NCBI GenBank assembly: GCA_044346175.1 | Contig: JBIIZQ010000004.1 | Coordinates: 97,353 to 161,352 of the forward strand | Origin: JBJTUH01 sp044346175 | GTDB lineage: Bacteria; Cyanobacteriota; Vampirovibrionia; Vampirovibrionales; JAJTHC01 | Direction: 5' to 3' | Length of the DNA: 64,000 nucleotides | In this document: positions 17,709 to 26,534 of the stretch, piece by piece | How positions within the stretch are numbered: position 1 is the first letter of the stretch | How the letters are laid out: each line of letters starts with the position of its first letter | Position numbers and translations under genes: made by a program | Notes under the pieces: generated by a model | The model's input: only the letters and a program-made list of their open reading frames with translations | Database searches by the model: none | Told to the model about the DNA's origin: nothing

Positions 17709-19292
17709 CTAAGCGGGAGGGGAGGTCTCGCAGGGGAAGCTTCCTACATTACCACCACTTAAAATACACACCACAAGATGCTCCTCAGTTGGGAGAAGCT
17801 CACTGCGACTCATGGTGACTTGATGGGTTACGCCTGAAGAGCCTTCCACTTGGTCGCCCAAGTCAAGATAAACCCCAAGCATGCCTGCCATTAAATGGGT
17901 ATTTGTGACATTCACAATCGGGATACCAAAACGTTCAAATAAGCGTTGGTTTCCTGAAGCAACGACTTTGACCTTAATCGCATCGCCGTAACTCGCCGTA
18001 AGGTCCTCTAGTCGTATTCCCACGAATTGTACTGAAACTTGTTGTAAGTGGCTATCCCACGCTGTAGCAAGACGAAATGCTGTGGCAATGCCTGCTAACA
18101 AGCCCCCGCCACCAATAGGACACACAATAGAAACACGCTTAATGTTGGAGGTTGTGGTAAGTACATGCTTGATTTGTCGGTACAATTCTAAACCAATGGT
18201 ACCTTGCCCAGATACAACCCAAGGATTACCGTAGGGGTCTAGGTAATAATCTTGGTTGTGGTCAGCATCGGCCTGCTGCAATGCCCAACGTTTGGCATCG
18301 TCGAAGGTTTCACCTTGGAGGGTGACTTGGGCATCAATGCCTAGGTTTTGACAGTCTGTCACACGTTGACGAATGCCAGCCAGTTTCTTCTCCAAAGTGT
18401 TATGAGGGACGACGATATTGACCCGTTTAGGTTTTAAAAGAGAAGCAGCGTAAAGTACCCCAAGTGCGTGATTCCCTGTAGAGACTGCCAAGATACCAGA
18501 ATGGGGATTGGATTGTAAAACACGTCCCATGCCCACAAAGGCCCCTCTCAGTTTATAGGCACGACTTGCAGTGAGGTCTTCCCGTTTGTACCATAAATTG
18601 GCGTGTTGCGTGGAGCCGTCAAGGGGGGTCAGACATCCTTGAAGAATACGACGACCAGGTTGCTTCTCTGTGACACTAGCGTCACGAAGGGCTTCATAAT
18701 GATACTCAAGGAAACGGTCCGCATCTTGTGTCAGTGCGTATAAGTGCATGAGGGGAATATACTCATTGGGAGAAAGTCCACCACCTGGAATACCAGGAAG
18801 GGGTATCATACCCTGAGGGGTGCCAAAAGAGCTTCCAAACCCAGAAGCCATTCCTGTGGAGACCATGGCGGGGTGCGCAGGTGGTATCGCTGAAGTAGGT
18901 GCTGTAAGCGTATGAGGAGAGGAGAGCGCTTGTGTATTTTGGTTTGGGTAAATATCGTCAAAGAGTGGGTCGTGCGTTTCTTCACAGGACTCCTCTTCTA
19001 AAATGCCTGTGGCACGCATGGCATCCTGTACACTCCAGCCCACAGGTGCCGCCACATGGGGTATGCGAACCTCAGAGTGTCTTTCGGTGGGTCTCTCGGC
19101 GAGTGGTTCAGACGGCTTTTTAATCCCAGAACTTAACGCAGCGTGCATCTCTACCGTGGCGGTTGCTACAGTACTAGCCTGAGCGTGACGCATTGTTTCC
19201 TCAGAAGGGTGTATGGTGTCGTGTATCCCACTTACCATAAGACTCGTACCAAGACCAGATTCTGCCATAAAAACCACACGTCTTTCATCCAT
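17709..19292 (-). CDS. ilvA: Threonine dehydratase-like PLP enzyme with long N-terminal extension
   Basis: A fold-type II PLP enzyme. Placed next to ilvC it should deaminate threonine to 2-oxobutyrate for isoleucine synthesis. Seen: the KREDLT...AYKLRGA PLP-lysine site, STGNHALGV, the phosphate-binding GGGGLLAG loop and the C-terminal SGGN. About 170 Ser/Thr/Pro-rich residues precede the catalytic domain, including a GFGSSFGTP/GIPGGGLSP stretch, and there is no C-terminal regulatory ACT domain, so feedback by isoleucine is not evident. Start: GTG (19295) directly followed by ATG (19292), another doubled start. A different member of the family (serine or diaminopropionate lyase-like) cannot be excluded. 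Confidence 0.85.
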   Translation of the reverse strand: MDERRVVFMAESGLGTSLMVSGIHDTIHPSEETMRHAQASTVATATVEMHAALSSGIKKPSEPLAERPTERHSEVRIPHVAAPVGWSVQDAMRATGILEEESCEETHDPLFDDIYPNQNTQALSSPHTLTAPTSAIPPAHPAMVSTGMASGFGSSFGTPQGMIPLPGIPGGGLSPNEYIPLMHLYALTQDADRFLEYHYEALRDASVTEKQPGRRILQGCLTPLDGSTQHANLWYKREDLTASRAYKLRGAFVGMGRVLQSNPHSGILAVSTGNHALGVLYAASLLKPKRVNIVVPHNTLEKKLAGIRQRVTDCQNLGIDAQVTLQGETFDDAKRWALQQADADHNQDYYLDPYGNPWVVSGQGTIGLELYRQIKHVLTTTSNIKRVSIVCPIGGGGLLAGIATAFRLATAWDSHLQQVSVQFVGIRLEDLTASYGDAIKVKVVASGNQRLFERFGIPIVNVTNTHLMAGMLGVYLDLGDQVEGSSGVTHQVTMSRSELLPTEEHLVVCILSGGNVGSFPCETSPPA

Positions 19293-19326
19293 CACAATGA
19301 GAATACATACCTACCTTAGAGATAGC

Positions 19327-19355
19327 CCCTGCCCTTCCTGATAGAAAAGGCAGGG
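19327..19355 (-). other. Intercistronic hairpin between ilvC and ilvA
   Basis: CCCTGCC and GGCAGGG arms lie in the 75-base ilvC-ilvA gap. There is no T tract, so it more likely tunes mRNA stability or partial termination inside the operon than ends it. Confidence 0.4.
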
Positions 19356-19370
19356 ACTGGTCAATACCTG

Positions 19371-20426
19371 TTAGTTACTACTGCGGTCCACGAAACGGCT
19401 TTCTTGGAGCCAGCTCATCATGCCACGAAGTTTTTGACCTGTAACTTCGAGAGGATGTTGACGGTCAGCTTCCACTTTGGCTTTTAGGTTGGGCATCCCT
19501 GCACGGTACTCGGTAATCCACTCACGTGCAAAACGACCTGATTGAATATCATCGAGGACAGACTTCATCGCCTTTTTGGTTTCATCCGTAATGACACGAG
19601 GTCCTCGAGTGACATCGCCATAGCGTGCGGTATCACTGATAGAGTAGCGCATGTCTTCCAAGCCACCTTCGTACATTAAGTCAACAATGAGTTTTAATTC
19701 ATGAAGACACTCAAAGTAGGCAAGTTCAGGAGGATACCCAGCTTCTACGAGGGTTTCAAACCCTGCTTTTACCAAAGCACTGGCACCACCACAAAGGACG
19801 GCTTGTTCACCAAAAAGGTCGGTTTCGGTTTCGTTTTTGAATGTGGTTTCAATCACACCACCACGACCACCACCGACACAAGCGGCATAACCAAATGCGA
19901 GGTCACGGGCTTCGCCTGTGGCATCTTGATGGATGGCAACCAAAGCTGGTACGCCACGACCACGTTGGAACTCACCACGTACCAAGTGTCCGGGGCCTTT
20001 GGGGGCAATTAGAAACACGTTGATGTCGGCAGGTGGGTTAATTTCACCGTAGTGAATCGAAAAACCATGGCTGAATACTAAGGATTGTCCAGCGCGCATT
20101 TTGCCTTGCAAGTACTGCTCATAAATATCTTTATGGAATACATCAGGAGCTAAAATCATGATGAAGTCAGCCCACTCGGCGACTGCTTCCATATCAAGGA
20201 CTTCAAAACCAGCTTGCTCAGCTTTTTGACGTGTTGCACTGCCAGCACGAAGGGCGATACGTACGTTGGCACCAGAATCTTTAAGATTCATGCTTTGACC
20301 AAACCCTTGGCTCCCGAAACCAATCACGGCAATTTTTTGGGTAAGCAATTTACTACGGTCAATCTCAGCATCGTAATGTACTTTAAGGGCTTCTTGAGAT
20401 TGAGGGGCAAGCATTTGAGACATCAT
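19371..20426 (-). CDS. ilvC: Ketol-acid reductoisomerase
   Basis: Converts acetolactate and acetohydroxybutyrate to dihydroxy acids with Mg2+ and NADPH, the second common step of valine/isoleucine synthesis. 351 residues, class I length. Seen: GFGSQGFGQSMNLKDSG Rossmann loop (usual GYGSQGHA replaced by GFGSQGFG), the PKGPGHLVR segment, KNETETDLFGEQAVLCGG with acidic metal ligands, and YSISDTARYGD. The start is an ATGATG doublet at 20426. Sits 68 bases downstream of ilvN. Confidence 0.97.
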   Translation of the reverse strand: MMSQMLAPQSQEALKVHYDAEIDRSKLLTQKIAVIGFGSQGFGQSMNLKDSGANVRIALRAGSATRQKAEQAGFEVLDMEAVAEWADFIMILAPDVFHKDIYEQYLQGKMRAGQSLVFSHGFSIHYGEINPPADINVFLIAPKGPGHLVRGEFQRGRGVPALVAIHQDATGEARDLAFGYAACVGGGRGGVIETTFKNETETDLFGEQAVLCGGASALVKAGFETLVEAGYPPELAYFECLHELKLIVDLMYEGGLEDMRYSISDTARYGDVTRGPRVITDETKKAMKSVLDDIQSGRFAREWITEYRAGMPNLKAKVEADRQHPLEVTGQKLRGMMSWLQESRFVDRSSN

Positions 20427-20494
20427 AATAGGAAGGAAAACCTTTCAAAAAAAACACACAAACAACATACAAACAACTAAAACGCTATATTTGA

Positions 20495-20932
20495 TTATAG
20501 AACACGCACAGAAGCCGTGGCACTGGCAGTACGAACCTCTTCCGAAACGGCATTTTCAGAGCATGAGACGCTTTCGGACCATGCCTCATAATGGGCAAGG
20601 TTGGTTATTTTACAAGCTTCAGAAGTGACAAGAAACTCCCGAGTGGCTGTTTCAATGCCTTGGGCGACCTCACGACTTGAAATCACAGGATGGACACTCA
20701 AAGTAAGTACTTGTTGCTGAAGTGATTTGACAAGTTTATTGAACCCTGCCATATCTTCAAATTCAAAGCTCACAAGGACTTGGACAGTTTGACGGTCATG
20801 GCTCAGGGTGCATAAAAAAGCCAAAGGTTGAATCCCTCGGTGGCTTAACGCATCCAAGATACGATTCACTGCTCCAGTGCGATTTTGTATCGTAATGGAC
20901 AGGGTTTTTTGACAGGGCTGTGCGTTCATCAT
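20495..20932 (-). CDS. ilvN: Acetolactate synthase small (regulatory) subunit
   Basis: 145 residues. The N-terminal ACT domain (LSITIQNRTGAVNRILDALS, then RGIQPLAFL) binds valine and confers feedback inhibition on IlvB. The frame is open upstream to 21049, but the ATGATG doublet at 20932 sits at the expected family start, after the ilvB stop with a 73-base gap. The C-terminal ~60 residues are Ser/Glu-rich and little like typical IlvN/IlvH C-terminal domains. Confidence 0.88.
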   Translation of the reverse strand: MMNAQPCQKTLSITIQNRTGAVNRILDALSHRGIQPLAFLCTLSHDRQTVQVLVSFEFEDMAGFNKLVKSLQQQVLTLSVHPVISSREVAQGIETATREFLVTSEACKITNLAHYEAWSESVSCSENAVSEEVRTASATASVRVL

Positions 20933-21005
20933 AGAGAAACTTTCGTGGTATTTAGGTGTCAAGTCAACATTGTGGCACGAGTTAAAGGAAGTCCAGTAGG
21001 ATAAT

Positions 21006-22964
21006 CTATCCCATGGTGGCGATACTCGGGTCAGTGAGCATCTCCTCATTGGCTTTACCAGCTTCTACCCAAGGGTAAACATCTACTTCTTCATCGACAA
21101 CAAGGTCAACAATTACAGGACGGTCCGTAATACGGAACGCTTCCTCAAGGGTTGCATCCAGCTCACTAGGGCAAGTAATACGATAGCCAGCACATCCATA
21201 AGCTTCCGCAAGTTTAACATAGTCGGGACCCGTCATACGTACCTCGGACTTCCGCTCAAAGAGTTTATCTTGCCATTGGCGTACCATACCCAAATACCCG
21301 TTATTGATAATCACAACTTTAACAGGTAATTTGGCTTCTACAGCCGTAGCCAGCTCTTGAAGGGTCATCTGGAAACTACCGTCACCAGCAATATCCACCA
21401 CGGTTGCTTCTGGGCGAGCTGCTTTAACCCCTATGGCGGCAGGAAAGCCAAATCCCATGGTGCCAAGCCCACCCGAGGTAATCCAAGAACGCTTCCCTTG
21501 TAAGTTAAACCTTTGGGCTGACCACATCTGATGCTGTCCTACTTCAGTGGTCACAATGGCATGTTCACCTGCCACTGCATCCAGCATTGCAAACACACGA
21601 CTAATGGCAAACTGTGGTGTGATGGGTTGACCCTTTTGGGTTTCATACATCGGGGTAGGACGACGGGCTTTGAACCCCTCAATCGTTTTGAGCCAATCTT
21701 GATAGTTGGCTTGTGGTATTTCTTTGGTTGCAATCGTTTGCAACGCCTGAGCTAACACGGCTTTAATATCCCCTTGAATGGCGTAATGCGTGGCAACGTT
21801 TTTGTTCAAAGAGGTAGGGTCAAGGTCAATATGAATGACTTTGGCATTGCGGGCAAAAGTACCTGCTTTACCCGTTTGGCGGTCGTTTAACCGACTCCCC
21901 ACCACGAGCAATACATCAGACTTGGCCACAGCAATATTTCCCCAGTAATGACCGTGCATCCCTGAGTAACCCACGTTTTGAGGATGATTCATAGGCATCC
22001 CACTTAAACCCATTAAGGTCATGGCAAAAGGAAGGTTAAAGTGTTCAATCAGCGCTAACATTTCTTCAGTTGCATCGGCATGAATAATGCCACCACCACA
22101 AAGCACCATAGGACGATCTGCCTCCTGTAGCATCGTCAGCATGGCATCAACGTCAGTTTGTGTCCAAGCTTGTGCCGCTTTTTGAGGCTGATACCCAGGT
22201 AAGCTAATGGTGACTTCATCATAGGGGAGAGGCGTGGATGCACTGGCAAGTAACACATCTTTAGGAATGTCTACCAAGACAGGACCAGGGCGACCACTAC
22301 GAGCAATGTAAAACGCCTCTTTTAAAGCCTGCTGAAGCTCGTCCACGTGTCGTACTAAAACATTATGTTTGGTACAGTTACGAGTCATGGAAACAATATC
22401 AGCTTCTTGAAAGGCATCATTACCTAACAGGGTGCTAGGGACGTTGCCTGTAATCACAACAATAGGGATGGAGTCGTAAAAGGCATCGGCGATAGCCGTG
22501 ACGGTATTGGTGGCACCTGGGCCTGAGGTTGCCATGGCAACGCCTACTTTTCCAGTGGCTTTGGCATAGCCTTCTGCCATATGGACGGCACCTTGCTCGT
22601 GACGAACAAGAACATGGTTAAGTTGAGGGTACGCATGTAAACCCTCGTAAATAGAAAGAATGACACCACCAGGTAGCCCAAAAAAAGTATCTACGCCCTC
22701 ACAGACCATACTCTGAAGGAGTAGATGGGCCCCTGTATGGGGTAACTGGGCAAATGCTGTGCCATGGTGTGTCATGGGGGTCTCTTGTAACTCTCTTGGA
22801 AGGGCCTCTGTAGGAGGGTGTCCTGTGTTGGTGGGTAGTGGCTTTACACTGCCGTAGGCATCGCCACCAAGGGTACGAATCCCCAATGATACGGGGTTTT
22901 TAGACTTTGAAGCCTTAGCGGAAGTGTCAGCGTGGGCTGCGAAGGAAGTGGTAGGTGTCATCAT
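21006..22964 (-). CDS. ilvB: Acetolactate synthase large (catalytic) subunit
   Basis: ThDP-dependent condensation of pyruvate to acetolactate or acetohydroxybutyrate. 652 residues. Seen: HEQGAVHMAEGYAKATG with the catalytic Glu, FAD-domain SRLNDRQTGK, and the ThDP motif GDGSFQMTLQEL...NNGYLGMVRQW. About 75 residues of low complexity precede the family start (GAHLLLQSMVCEGVDTFFG); an internal MTHHG start is possible, otherwise this is an unusual extension. Start ATGATG at 22964. First structural gene after the attenuator at 23144-23314. Confidence 0.96.
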   Translation of the reverse strand: MMTPTTSFAAHADTSAKASKSKNPVSLGIRTLGGDAYGSVKPLPTNTGHPPTEALPRELQETPMTHHGTAFAQLPHTGAHLLLQSMVCEGVDTFFGLPGGVILSIYEGLHAYPQLNHVLVRHEQGAVHMAEGYAKATGKVGVAMATSGPGATNTVTAIADAFYDSIPIVVITGNVPSTLLGNDAFQEADIVSMTRNCTKHNVLVRHVDELQQALKEAFYIARSGRPGPVLVDIPKDVLLASASTPLPYDEVTISLPGYQPQKAAQAWTQTDVDAMLTMLQEADRPMVLCGGGIIHADATEEMLALIEHFNLPFAMTLMGLSGMPMNHPQNVGYSGMHGHYWGNIAVAKSDVLLVVGSRLNDRQTGKAGTFARNAKVIHIDLDPTSLNKNVATHYAIQGDIKAVLAQALQTIATKEIPQANYQDWLKTIEGFKARRPTPMYETQKGQPITPQFAISRVFAMLDAVAGEHAIVTTEVGQHQMWSAQRFNLQGKRSWITSGGLGTMGFGFPAAIGVKAARPEATVVDIAGDGSFQMTLQELATAVEAKLPVKVVIINNGYLGMVRQWQDKLFERKSEVRMTGPDYVKLAEAYGCAGYRITCPSELDATLEEAFRITDRPVIVDLVVDEEVDVYPWVEAGKANEEMLTDPSIATMG

Positions 22965-23143
22965 GATTAGTGTTGTGTCTCCGAATACTGATTATAACTT
23001 ATGCAACGACCTGCTTTGGGCAACCAATTGCCAACGGAAAGTAGCCCTAAGAGAGGGGCAGGGTAGGTAATAGCACGTACGACGAGAGGTAGCATGGAAA
23101 GCGATGTATCCTTCTAAAATGATGGAAGAGAGGTACTAATAGC

Positions 23144-23185
23144 AAAAAAACAAAAAACCCGCTGATTGTGTTGCGAATCAGCCGG
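23144..23185 (-). terminator. ilv attenuator terminator
   Basis: On the minus strand GCTGATT-cgcaacac-AATCAGC, extended by CCG/GGG flanks, is followed by GGGTTTTTTG and more T: a rho-independent terminator about 180 bases before ilvB. Its 5' side overlaps CCACCGGC (23181-23188), which can pair instead with GCCGGTGG (23250-23257) at the end of the leader peptide gene, so it can be switched off. Confidence 0.85.
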
Positions 23186-23257
23186 TGGAGAGAGAACTTG
23201 ATTGGGACGTGAGTGCTTTTAGGGCAGTGTGTCCGTTAATCAGTGTTCCCCACCGGC
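23181..23257 (-). promoter_or_regulatory. Antiterminator pairing region of the ilv attenuator
   Basis: GCCGGTGG inside the last codons of the leader peptide (23250-23257) is perfectly complementary to CCACCGGC (23181-23188); a G-U and two more pairs extend it. Forming this stem uses the 5' flank of the terminator. A ribosome sitting at the leader stop would cover the first arm and allow termination; one stalled upstream at the Val/Leu/Ile codons would leave it free, giving read-through into ilvB. Confidence 0.75.
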
Positions 23258-23314
23258 AAAGCCAATGAGGAGCATAATGCTAACGAGGACGTGATGGGTT
23301 GAAAACTGTTTCAT
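23240..23314 (-). CDS. ilv operon leader peptide
   Basis: A 24-residue ORF beginning MKQFSTHHVLVSIMLLIG and ending FAGGEH before TGA. Seven of the ten residues from V9 to G18 are Val, Leu or Ile, the hallmark of ilv leader peptides whose translation measures charged branched-chain tRNAs. It lies between a strong promoter and a terminator upstream of ilvB. The Shine-Dalgarno is weak. It is too short for normal gene calling. Confidence 0.82.
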   Translation of the reverse strand: MKQFSTHHVLVSIMLLIGFAGGEH

Positions 23315-23399
23315 CGCTGTTGAAGGTTAAACACCAACCAATTTTGAGAAAAGACAATCAGAATGCAATCGAGAACCCAACAAAAAATCTTAACACAAT

Positions 23400-23420
23400 G
23401 ATACCTAAAGCCTAGGTATC
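23400..23420. promoter_or_regulatory. Operator-like palindrome at the ilv promoter
   Basis: GATACCTA-aagcc-TAGGTATC is a perfect 8-bp inverted repeat overlapping the -10 box (23418-23423) and the probable start site. It could be a repressor site or a 5' hairpin on the transcript. The half-site TAGGTATC recurs as a palindrome at 48328-48346. Confidence 0.4.
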
Positions 23421-23446
23421 TTAGCATTAAATGACATAAAGTGCAA
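23418..23446 (-). promoter_or_regulatory. Sigma70-type promoter of the ilv operon
   Basis: On the minus strand TTGCAC (23446-23441), 17-base spacer, TAAGAT (23423-23418). Transcription would start near 23411, giving a leader of about 95 bases before the leader peptide. Confidence 0.7.
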
Positions 23447-23618
23447 GTTTTAATGGCGAGTGTTTCTTTTACGGGTTTGAAGTGTAAGCCTATTCCTGAA
23501 GCGTGCATGCGGAGAGTCGTAGGTGCTATTTTTCCATCTATTATGCTGAAAAAGGAGTGTGTTATAGCGTGCGTGTTACAGAAGTCGCAACCCATTTGCA
23601 TAAAGAGGGATTCATGCC

Positions 23619-24944
23619 ATGATGTGTTTCTACAGTACAAAACAGGGCAAAAGACGGTTTTTACAAGATGATTTTCAAGGTTCTATTTATGATTGTCCTC
23701 ATCATGGGGAGGAAGCTCGTTCTCACAAAAGAGATTCCGACGCATTTGATGCTGTCGTAAAACGTTTGGGGAAAACAGGACTTCAAACAGAGAAGGACTA
23801 TCAAGACTTTCATGGTGTGTTGGCACGTTTAAAGTATGCTCCTTTACCTAAAGAGCAAAACTTATGGCAAACCGTATGGAAGGACATGCCTCCTTCTCGT
23901 ACGAGTTTAGAAGACTTCATGAGTTATGACATGCAAGAGCGTCATAATATCCGAGCGATTCAAGGACTTATGTCACCTCGAATCCCAGACGATATTGAGC
24001 ATCTTGACCCAAACCTGTATCGTCATCTTATAGGGAAAGAACCTTCTGATATTTCGACGCTTGAAATGCCTTACGGGCATAAGGATTTGTGGCACGTAAA
24101 GCCTGCTTATCCTGGTGGTAATGACGTGCGTAAGTTATCAAATAATGCTGAAGAGGGCAGGGTGTACCAAGGGCGTATTGTCAAGGAGCAAAAAGCACCA
24201 AGCCCTAAACCTTCTTCACACCCCTCACCAAAAACGCTTGCCGAGTATGCAGAACAAGATAAAATGGTTGAAGTGGATAATTTAGAGGTATTAGGGACTA
24301 CTACTAATACTATAGATTCCCTTATAAAAGACGTAGACTTTGTCAATAAGGCAGGTATCAATTTTAAAAAGTATGTCGGTAAAACATCCAAAGCTTTTGA
24401 TATAGGCACACTAGTGATTGAGAGTGCAAATGATTTAGCCCAAAATAAAACCATAGAAACGGTCAGGGATAACCTCAATCGTAACTTATTGGCTATTGGA
24501 ATAGGTGTTGGTATAACAGGCTTAACAGTTGCTGCACTGGCTGATCCATATGTAACATTGGCGATTACAACAGCAGTCACTACAATGCTATCAAGAGTTC
24601 CCATGGAGGGTCGTGAAAAGGTTATCCAAACTACTTCTAATGTGATTAAAGGAGCAATAACTGCCTTGGCAGGTAGTAAAGCATCAGAATTATATAAAAA
24701 CATGGCACCCAAAGTAGAGCAAAAATATAATCTTCCAAAACCGAAACCAAAACCCAAGCCATGGCCTCCTGGTGCTAACCCAAAATCTATGACCCCTGCA
24801 CAGTATTATCGTGGGCTTTCTGCTAGAGATCCTTATGCTTTTAATGACTTTTTTTTAGGAAACTACCCAACGTTACATGCACAGGAGAAAAAACGCCTTG
24901 ATGCCTTATATAAAAAGGGTTCAAAGCGTTTACCTCTCAAGTAA
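23619..24944 (+). CDS. Cys/His-motif N-terminal protein with divergent C-terminus (candidate effector/toxin), locus 2
   Basis: 441 residues; start ATGATG, the second ATG (23622) aligning with the single ATG of the locus 1 homologue. The N-terminus repeats the locus 1 motif: C-x-Y, K-x-GK-x-RF, FQGSIYDCPHH. Later LDPNLYR and EEGRVYQGRIV segments also match, then a Pro/Ser/Lys hinge. The C-terminal half differs wholly: a hydrophobic Gly/Ala-rich stretch (LLAIGIGVGITGLTVAAL then YVTLAITTAVTTML) that could insert in a membrane, a PKPKPKPKPWPPG linker and a basic tail. Followed by a hairpin and then a polytopic membrane protein, the same order as locus 1. Function not established; a polymorphic effector is the best guess. 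Confidence 0.85.
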   Translation: MMCFYSTKQGKRRFLQDDFQGSIYDCPHHGEEARSHKRDSDAFDAVVKRLGKTGLQTEKDYQDFHGVLARLKYAPLPKEQNLWQTVWKDMPPSRTSLEDFMSYDMQERHNIRAIQGLMSPRIPDDIEHLDPNLYRHLIGKEPSDISTLEMPYGHKDLWHVKPAYPGGNDVRKLSNNAEEGRVYQGRIVKEQKAPSPKPSSHPSPKTLAEYAEQDKMVEVDNLEVLGTTTNTIDSLIKDVDFVNKAGINFKKYVGKTSKAFDIGTLVIESANDLAQNKTIETVRDNLNRNLLAIGIGVGITGLTVAALADPYVTLAITTAVTTMLSRVPMEGREKVIQTTSNVIKGAITALAGSKASELYKNMAPKVEQKYNLPKPKPKPKPWPPGANPKSMTPAQYYRGLSARDPYAFNDFFLGNYPTLHAQEKKRLDALYKKGSKRLPLK

Positions 24945-24957
24945 ATATACTGACTTA

Positions 24958-24989
24958 CATCGCCTTCTTTATAAATAAAGGAGGCGATG
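24958..24989 (+). terminator. Strong hairpin after the locus 2 Cys/His-motif gene
   Basis: CATCGCCTTCTTTAT and ATAAAGGAGGCGATG form a 15-bp stem with one G-T pair. No long T run follows, so it may be a partial terminator or an mRNA 3'-end stabiliser between the two genes of the locus. Confidence 0.55.
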
Positions 24990-25151
24990 CACTATATGCT
25001 TAAGTTATAATGAGCCTATAATTTAATTTTTTCGTTTTTTATGGTAAATAAAATCTATATTGATTCATGGTTGGATCTAAAGTTTCTAAAAACCAAAAAC
25101 TATGTTTTACGATGTTTCTTCCTCTTTTCAAAATAGGACTATATGTAAGTG

Positions 25152-26534
25152 ATGTTCAAAGCTTATACCCGCCATCTTCAATGGTTCTTACAACATCGAG
25201 TTTCTTGTTTAGGGCATTTTATTGTTGGTATCGCAGGGCTTGCGTCACTTGCTCAAGTTTTTTTTCTTGGTCTGGACTTTTTTTTGAGGTGTTTCTTAGC
25301 TTTATTATCAGTCTATGTGACTTCCTCTACAAAAATTACGGAACCCCTTATAAATTGGCTTATTGCTTTTGATGACCAATGCTTCTTTTTACGGCAACAT
25401 CGTTTACTTATACCCTATATATTTGTATGTTGTATACTTTTTGTTTTGGTGAGAGCATTTAAAACCTACTTTTCCTCTTCTCATTATCGTCTTCTTACAG
25501 TTAGCATGATTGGCTGTTTATGTGTTTTTCAAGTAGTGCGGGTATTAAATACAAATAATTTTATTGGTAAACCTTCTGGATTTCTTGGTCCAGCATTATT
25601 ACAACCGTATATTGATTATATTATTGCTATTTTACTCATCACTTGGCTTATAGATACGTTTAATGGATTACAATACCCTAGTATTAAAAAAGCCATTTTC
25701 AAAAAAAAAGTCAAAAAGAATCCAACATCTACCTCTACGCTTTATGAGACTATGTTATTTCTCGCTTTTAGTACGTTTATTAGCCTATTACCTTTACTAA
25801 TTATCCTACTACCATTGACTGAGCCTCAAATAGAACAAGTCGCTGGATCTTTAGGTTTTGTGATTGACCTTACACTAATGGGTATTTCGATCAGCACACT
25901 ATTTGTTTTTTATGGGCGAATGCCCCAAAGAAAGTTTAGTTTGTTTAAAGTCCTTATAAAATTATATGGCTTTATATGGAAAGACTTTCAATTTAAACCT
26001 ACCCTCAAAGCTCATGAAGCCTATGCCAAGGCATTTGCCACTTCTCAGCATCAAAACCAAACCCTTTTTTGGCTGGTTACGTTTGCAGTAAGTATCCCTA
26101 CCGCTGTGGCAACCTACAGCTTATTACAAACACACCTTCCTTACTGGCAAGTTCTTATGTACACCATGGCGGGTAAGGCATTACTATTTTCACTTGTATT
26201 ACGAGTTATCAATCAACGCTTACAGACCCCGATAGTTTTTAAAGACTGGGTACCTTGGCTCATATTAGGTTTTTTTACCAGCCATACGTTACCTACCATT
26301 GTGAACACGTTTAAGTTTCTGGATACTTGTGTTTTCAAGCTTTTGGGACTTCATGACATTGTGGTGTCGGTCTTAAGTCCCTTCTTGGCAAGCCCTTTCA
26401 TGGCAAGTATTTATGCTTGGGGACAAACGTTAGGGGTAGGTATTACGGTGGACCTTCTTGCCTTTGGTGGGTTACTGTGGTGTTTCTGGTATCGAGATAT
26501 GTGCTACTTGGCAGAAGTGTCTCCTGAACGTTGA
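25152..26534 (+). CDS. Polytopic membrane protein of locus 2
   Basis: 460 residues with about ten hydrophobic segments and a basic loop (KKAIFKKKVKKN near residue 180). No family recognised. It lies 207 bases after the Cys/His-motif gene on the same strand, mirroring the membrane trio behind the locus 1 homologue; the N-terminal part (W..L..R...L...G...L) weakly recalls that trio but homology is unproven. GTG at 25149 precedes the ATG at 25152 (doubled start). AT-rich relative to neighbours. Candidate partner or protective protein for the upstream gene product, by layout only. Confidence 0.82.
   Translation: MFKAYTRHLQWFLQHRVSCLGHFIVGIAGLASLAQVFFLGLDFFLRCFLALLSVYVTSSTKITEPLINWLIAFDDQCFFLRQHRLLIPYIFVCCILFVLVRAFKTYFSSSHYRLLTVSMIGCLCVFQVVRVLNTNNFIGKPSGFLGPALLQPYIDYIIAILLITWLIDTFNGLQYPSIKKAIFKKKVKKNPTSTSTLYETMLFLAFSTFISLLPLLIILLPLTEPQIEQVAGSLGFVIDLTLMGISISTLFVFYGRMPQRKFSLFKVLIKLYGFIWKDFQFKPTLKAHEAYAKAFATSQHQNQTLFWLVTFAVSIPTAVATYSLLQTHLPYWQVLMYTMAGKALLFSLVLRVINQRLQTPIVFKDWVPWLILGFFTSHTLPTIVNTFKFLDTCVFKLLGLHDIVVSVLSPFLASPFMASIYAWGQTLGVGITVDLLAFGGLLWCFWYRDMCYLAEVSPER

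Noticed and set aside
23311..23640. 109-aa minus-strand ORF over the ilv promoter
   Set aside because: Overlaps the promoter and leader peptide, with no ribosome site and atypical composition.
24107..24757. 216-aa minus-strand ORF inside the locus 2 gene
   Set aside because: Antisense shadow of a coding frame with better codon use, homology to the locus 1 protein and a ribosome site on the plus strand.
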